A stretch of 64,000 bases of DNA, from positions 50,223,880 to 50,287,879 of the forward strand of contig CP141132.1 of assembly GCA_035236585.1 (NCBI GenBank), given 5' to 3'. The translations under genes and the position numbers were made by a program. The notes under the pieces are model-generated. The model had not been told where the DNA came from. It saw only the letters and a program-made list of their open reading frames with translations, and did not search any database. The stretch comes from Warburgia ugandensis. Lineage: Eukaryota; Streptophyta; Magnoliopsida; Canellales; Canellaceae. Below, piece after piece: positions 59,227 to 64,000 of this stretch (within the stretch, counting starts at the first letter, position 1; each line of letters begins with the position of its first letter).

Positions 59227-61217
59227 AAACTTAGATCTTGATGGATTGGATCCTACATGGTACATACTATATCATCATGGGGCCATTGAGATAGAAAAAA
59301 GATGGAGAGATTTTCAAAGTGAATGGGAAAAGGTTGAAACCCTACATAGAGTTGGCAAAGCTTGAAGTGGAAGAAATACTACTTAAGGAACCAATATATT
59401 ATGACTCACCTTAGTATGGGCCATGATACATGCATTCATCATAAAAACTACATTCATCATTGCATGTCTAGTTGAAGGCGTTAAACTTAGCACTCACTAG
59501 GAAGTAGCCCAGGGTTTTTACAGTCTCATAGTTTTACATCATGCATTTATCATATAGGTGTTATTTAAAAAAATTGGGGAAAATGTTTAGTTGAGGTTGA
59601 GGGGTGTAGATATGCAGATATGCATGAAATTTTGAGTTTTTGAAAAAATAAAAATATTTTTTTTGTTGTTGAAATTTTCAGAAGTTTTAGGTCAAAGTCC
59701 CTTTTACTATGATAATTGGAACATCTATAGTTTAGTATTTCCATTACTTTAACTTCTTAATAGAAATCCATATGGTTATGTCCTAAAGTATTTAATGAAA
59801 GTTAAATTTCAAAATACAATTACACAACAATACATAGCCCAGACTACTAGACGGTTATGACATAGAGACGCTGAGCAAAATCACTAGAGACTTATATACC
59901 CAAGTGAGTATCAGTGACTATCATCTTTCTAAGGGTTATATATATATATATATATATATAATTTCATATTTTCTTTTGTGTACATAAATTGTAAAAGATC
60001 CTAGTGTTTTTTGTTTTAGTCAAATGCTAAGAGCTGAAAAGAGTATTAACCTTCTTTCCTAAATATTTATTAAATTTAATAATTTTTAAGAAACCTAGGA
60101 AATGATATGAGCCATCCTTGTTTTAGCCTAAGGACATAAAGCCTACTCAGTATATTATATCACTACTTAGGCCCTTTGAGCCTCTTGGTTAGCCTCTCAT
60201 TTACAAAACCCCATTTACCTTGACCAAGAAACCTAATATGTATACCTTTAAAATATGAGTAGGAATGATATCCAAAGTTTAGAAAAAGGACAAAAGTCAA
60301 AATAAGTGAGAAATATCAAAAGTACAAAGAAAAGTATTCCTTCTCAGAAATGCAAGGAAAATTAAAAAATGTATCAGAAAAAGAAAAGGAACGAAAAGTT
60401 AAGAAAAGAGAAAGAAAAATTAGAAAAGATATATTCACTTCAAGTACAACCAAATTTAAAATTGGCCAATAGTACCTGAAGAACTCTACTCAGAGTTGAA
60501 ATTTTGAATCCTTATACCCTTCTTTTCAAAACTAATCCTTAGACTAATTTTCGTCCTATCTGAAGACCTATTGACCTTAGGTGGATCATAACCTTGATGA
60601 GGATATAAATAGAAAGGAATTAAGGTAAATTACCTCTATTGTTCTTGATAATGGCATTCATTTTTAGGTATTATTTCTTTGTCTCATTTGTGTTTATAAA
60701 GTTATGTGAACCATCAATATCTTTGGATTTGGTCACATAAGGAGAGAATTTTGTTCGATCCCTTTTCTATAAGAGCTTTATTTCTAAGTGTATACTAATG
60801 AGGATTTGAGGTCAGATATTATTGCAAACAAGTATAAGTATATCTATTTAGAAGTCCTGACTTATGTAGCTATATACACACATGCAGTTTGAGATGAAAC
60901 TATAGTAAAATGATTTGTATGTAGATAACTTGTAGAATTTTTCATTCATCTTTATTCAATCGTTAACATTAGTAGAGTACTCATAAATGATAATTCTCTA
61001 TGATAAAATAAAGACTTTGGCCTTATGAAATTTTATGGGTATATTCACTCCAAACCCACATGAGGCTTAACTCGTATACTAAGGGTAACTTAGGGGTTTA
61101 AGAGATTGTTACATATGCTATATTCAATCATGAGTACCTATGAAAACAACAATTACTTTTGTTTTCGTGATTTTTTGCATGTTTCCTTAGGACTAGCAAA
61201 ATGCTGATTGGGAGGTG
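59227..61217 (+). other. 3' non-coding part of the Athila-like element
   Basis: This lies between the integrase remnant and the right LTR. A TA run lies at about 59,938-59,960 and an AG/A-rich stretch at about 60,280-60,440. No coding family recognised. It ends in the purine tract GGGAGGTG. Confidence 0.7.
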
Positions 61218-63505
61218 TGATACGTATTCTTTTTTGTTTAGAAAGTACCAAATTAGTAGCCCATATGTTATAAAATATAGTATTATTTCTAGGATTTTTC
61301 AAAAATTTGTAACACATGCATTTCTAACCTAATAATCCAAAAAGTTTGATATTTTGTAGGTTTAGAAGCTAATTTAGAGCATGTATGTGAATCATCACAA
61401 TTTTCTAGGATTTAATTAGGATCTTTGATCTTTTGAGGTGTTGGGAAGGTGATCCAAAGGCTGAGATTGATCGAGATGAGAATTGAAGATCAAGATCAAA
61501 AGCTCAAGAGAAAGCCTAAAATGACATCAATCTAAAATGTGATCAAGGTTGAAGAACATCTTAGGGCAACCAAAAGAAGGTAATGGGAAACATCAAAGGT
61601 GACTAAAATGGTTCATACAAAATAGTCATGCATTTCTACCACTTTGCATGAGAATTGGAGCCATACATGAGGTTTTCTAGTCTGACTAGGAAAGCTAAAG
61701 AAGCCAAGAAATTCAAGATTTAAAGCCAAAGGACTTAGAAATTCAAGCTATCAAGGAATGAGCCATCAAAGTGAGCCACCAAGTCACATTTAACCATGCT
61801 ACATGGATTGATGCAATTGGAGGACTATTTCAAGCAATTATCATATGTTAAAAAGTGTGATTTTCAAGGGATTATTGGAAGGTTTGGAGAAATATTTGTA
61901 AAAGCTAAGATAATCATGAATAGGTAGACCAACCAAGAGAGGATTCTCACTTTTAAAATTCATTTCCAGCCACCGGAACATTTTGGGCTTAAGGAGGGAG
62001 CCACCTTCCTAAGAGGTGACCCTCCCCCTTGATCAGTTGGCAATTTAGGTGATTTTCTAATTAGAAAACCCCTAAATCTAAGTTATACATCTAAAAAACT
62101 TAAAAAACCTAGATCTTTCCCATGTTTCCTATCTTTCAATATTTCTTTTTTCTCCCATTCCAATGTCCAATTCACCTAATTAATATGGAAGGAGCTCCAT
62201 GCCACCTTCCTAAGAGGGTGATGCCTCCCCCATTTCTAAATACGTGGCAGCCGCCATGATGTCACTTGTTACCTCATCTCTGCTCCTCATTCTCCATCTA
62301 AGGTTCCCTATTGAATTCTTAGATCTAAATCCTCTTTCCATTCTTCAACCAAGTCCTCTATAATGTGGAAACCCAGCCATCTATAAGTAGCCCATGAATT
62401 CCATATTTTTTAACCTTAAGTAGAGGTTGGTGACAAACCTTGAAACATAGCACTTTGCCCCTAGTGATCATTAGAACTAGACTTTGAGTTTCTTTTAGGT
62501 TGTTCTTCATTTGGATTTCTTCATTATTTGTCTTATTTTTTGCACTTCAATTCTAGGTTAGTATTTTAATTTCATTGCTTTGATTTCATAGTTGTTTTCC
62601 TCGTGTTTTTTTTCTCTAATTCCACATGCCTCCCACTTTACTTTCCCACTTTTCAGTGCTTCATCTTCTTAATTTCTCTTTCTCATTTTCTCAAGATTCA
62701 AGTTAGTACTTCTTTGATAGTGGCCTCCAAGAGAAGAAATAGCTTGCATCCTTACTTTACCCCTTAAGAGTTTCACATTTTTCTTTGTTGATAGCACTTT
62801 GTTTTAGGCTTCATTTTCCATAGTTAGTTCATCCATTCATCTATCTTATCTCTTGAATTAATTTTTAGATTTTCCTTGCATGTTACCTTAATTTATATTG
62901 TGAGCATTAGATTGTCTTTTTGTTCTTGTTTAGATTAAGTTTTAGTGCTCAGTTTTGTGTGCAATTTCCAAATTATATATATGTTATATGCCCACATTTT
63001 TTGTGTAATTTGGCATTGATTCAATAAAATCTTTGAGGATTCTTGTTCTTAATTGTTTTTTATATCAAAGTACTGTAGATCTAGGTTGTTATATTGTGGA
63101 TAAATTGTTGTTTCAGTTTCTTTATATTCTTGGATTTGGTGTTCTTAAGTGCTTAAAATTTGGAAATTTCTCACTTCAATATTTTTGCTTAGTTTCCAGC
63201 CACAAAAACACTTTATTTTCTTGAATCCTTAGGAACCCATTTAACTTATGAGGTTATTTATTAAGTTCATAGATTAGGTTTCATATTAGTTTACTTTTGA
63301 ATCATTAAATCTGACAATCTTTGCATCCATGAACTATGTGCACCTTCCATGGATCATGCACATGGAACTTGGGTTAATTACCTTTGATTCTAGATTAGTT
63401 TAGTTGCTTAATCATATTTTGGTAGTTTTTGATTATTTGTTTGCATAGTTTAGGTTTAGAAAGTTTCCATTTTGAGTTTTAGAAAGTTCCATTTTTAATG
63501 GGTTT
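61218..63505 (+). repeat. Right LTR of the Athila-like element, similarity lost near 63.5 kb
   Basis: It aligns with 50231 to about 52,490, then changes abruptly to CT-rich unrelated sequence after about 63,505. The last 0.4 kb of the LTR is absent or displaced. Confidence 0.8.
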
Positions 63506-64000
63506 TTGGCTTTTCTCATTTTTCTTTGTTTTCTCTTTTCTCCCTTTCTCTTTTCCTTTTTTCTTCTATTTCTCTCTTTTCTCTCTTACTAGGCACAAGA
63601 TGAATTCCTTGCTCCTCAGCCCAAAACATCCTTTTATGTGTTGTTTTTTGTTGGGTGCTGTCCACATTAAGTCTGCCCAATCTCCTAGGTAAATTCTCAA
63701 ATTCTTAAAAAAATGTTCTCCCATGTTTATTAACTCTAGCTCACTCTCCCAATATGGATTGTTGAGTCACATTAATTCCATCTCAATTGCATTTTCAAGC
63801 TACACACTTGCTCATTTTCTTTGATTCCACGTAGCTCCTACACATTTCTTAAGCTGCTACATATTTTTCTTTCATCATCATCATCATCATCTAGGCCTTA
63901 CCCAATTAGGGGTCAACCACACAAATCTTGTTCCTTCATTCCCATCTATTAAGTGTCATAGCTTCATTTAGTCCAAAAGTTTTTATGTCTTTTCTCACAC
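63506..64000. other. CT-rich unassigned sequence at the window end
   Basis: A pyrimidine tract (about 63,510-63,590) precedes unassigned AT-rich sequence with a short CAT microsatellite near 63,875-63,892. The 64-codon open frame at 63498-63692 is mostly pyrimidine-tract translation. It may be an element inserted in the LTR and running off the window. Confidence 0.4.

Larger units (their letters stand above)
50231..63505 (+). mobile_element. Long Athila-like Ty3/gypsy element, broken fossil, right end uncertain
   Basis: The left LTR spans 50231 to about 52,898. The tRNA-Asp-type primer site TTGGCATCGTTGCAGGGGA lies at 52904-52922. Remnants in order are gag (about 54.05-55.4 kb), protease (about 55.6-56.3), reverse transcriptase (about 56.7-57.5), RNase H (about 57.5-58.1) and integrase with its zinc-binding and catalytic parts (about 58.3-59.2). 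Next is about 2 kb of non-coding 3' sequence, a purine tract ending at 61217 and a right LTR starting TGATACG at 61218. Phrases such as [13 protein letters not shown], near the integrase end, are typical of Athila. It is broken many times. The LTRs are clearly diverged, so the insertion is old. No env-like frame was recognised. Confidence 0.88.

Noticed and set aside
63498-63692. 64-codon frame at the window end
   Set aside because: It is mostly Phe/Ser from a pyrimidine tract, with no homology and no gene structure around it.

Overview
The window is plant nuclear DNA. It has one intron-rich host gene with plant-type exons and introns up to 11.7 kb, followed by about 38 kb of nested, mostly decayed LTR retrotransposons, a DNA-transposon end and a young tandem array. 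The long introns and dense Ty3/gypsy content suggest an angiosperm with a fairly large genome. The species cannot be named from what is visible.

Region 1 (about 196-25,350, + strand) is a single SR-type cyclophilin of the plant CYP63/CYP95 class. I resolved 13 coding exons by eye. They join in phase to 2,439 nt (812 codons plus stop) with no internal stop. The product has an N-terminal peptidyl-prolyl isomerase domain, a Lys/Arg/Ser-rich linker, an acidic-serine segment and a long C-terminal RS domain, so it should act in nuclear speckles on splicing factors. Its introns hold a hAT-like non-autonomous element (4680-5369), an inverted pair of an unnamed repeat (5430-5712 and 6766-7275), locally duplicated sequence, and a 5.4-kb chromovirus fossil (14880-20264) with both LTRs and a GAACT target-site duplication.

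Region 2 (25.35-29.5 kb) is gene-free. It ends in a CACTA-type terminus (end at 29498) preceded by an array of palindromic subterminal repeats.

Region 3 (29.5-50.2 kb) is a retroelement graveyard. It holds rearranged minus-strand Athila-like fragments (29.5-31.1 kb) and a minus-strand, internally deleted Athila-like element (34085-40415) that appears inserted in an older LTR-like sequence. Then come six nearly identical 1.26-kb head-to-tail units (40912-48476), whose minus strand encodes remains of a chromovirus gag. Each unit begins with a strong 47-nt hairpin. This array is the most unusual object here: a retroelement fragment turned into a satellite-like tandem repeat.

Region 4 (50.2-64 kb) is a long plus-strand Athila-like Ty3/gypsy fossil with a 2.7-kb left LTR, a tRNA-Asp-type primer site, gag-protease-RT-RNaseH-integrase remnants, a long 3' non-coding part and a right LTR whose similarity is lost near 63.5 kb.

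No tRNA, rRNA, CRISPR or bacterial-type feature was seen. All exon limits, repeat limits and similarity statements are by-eye readings.
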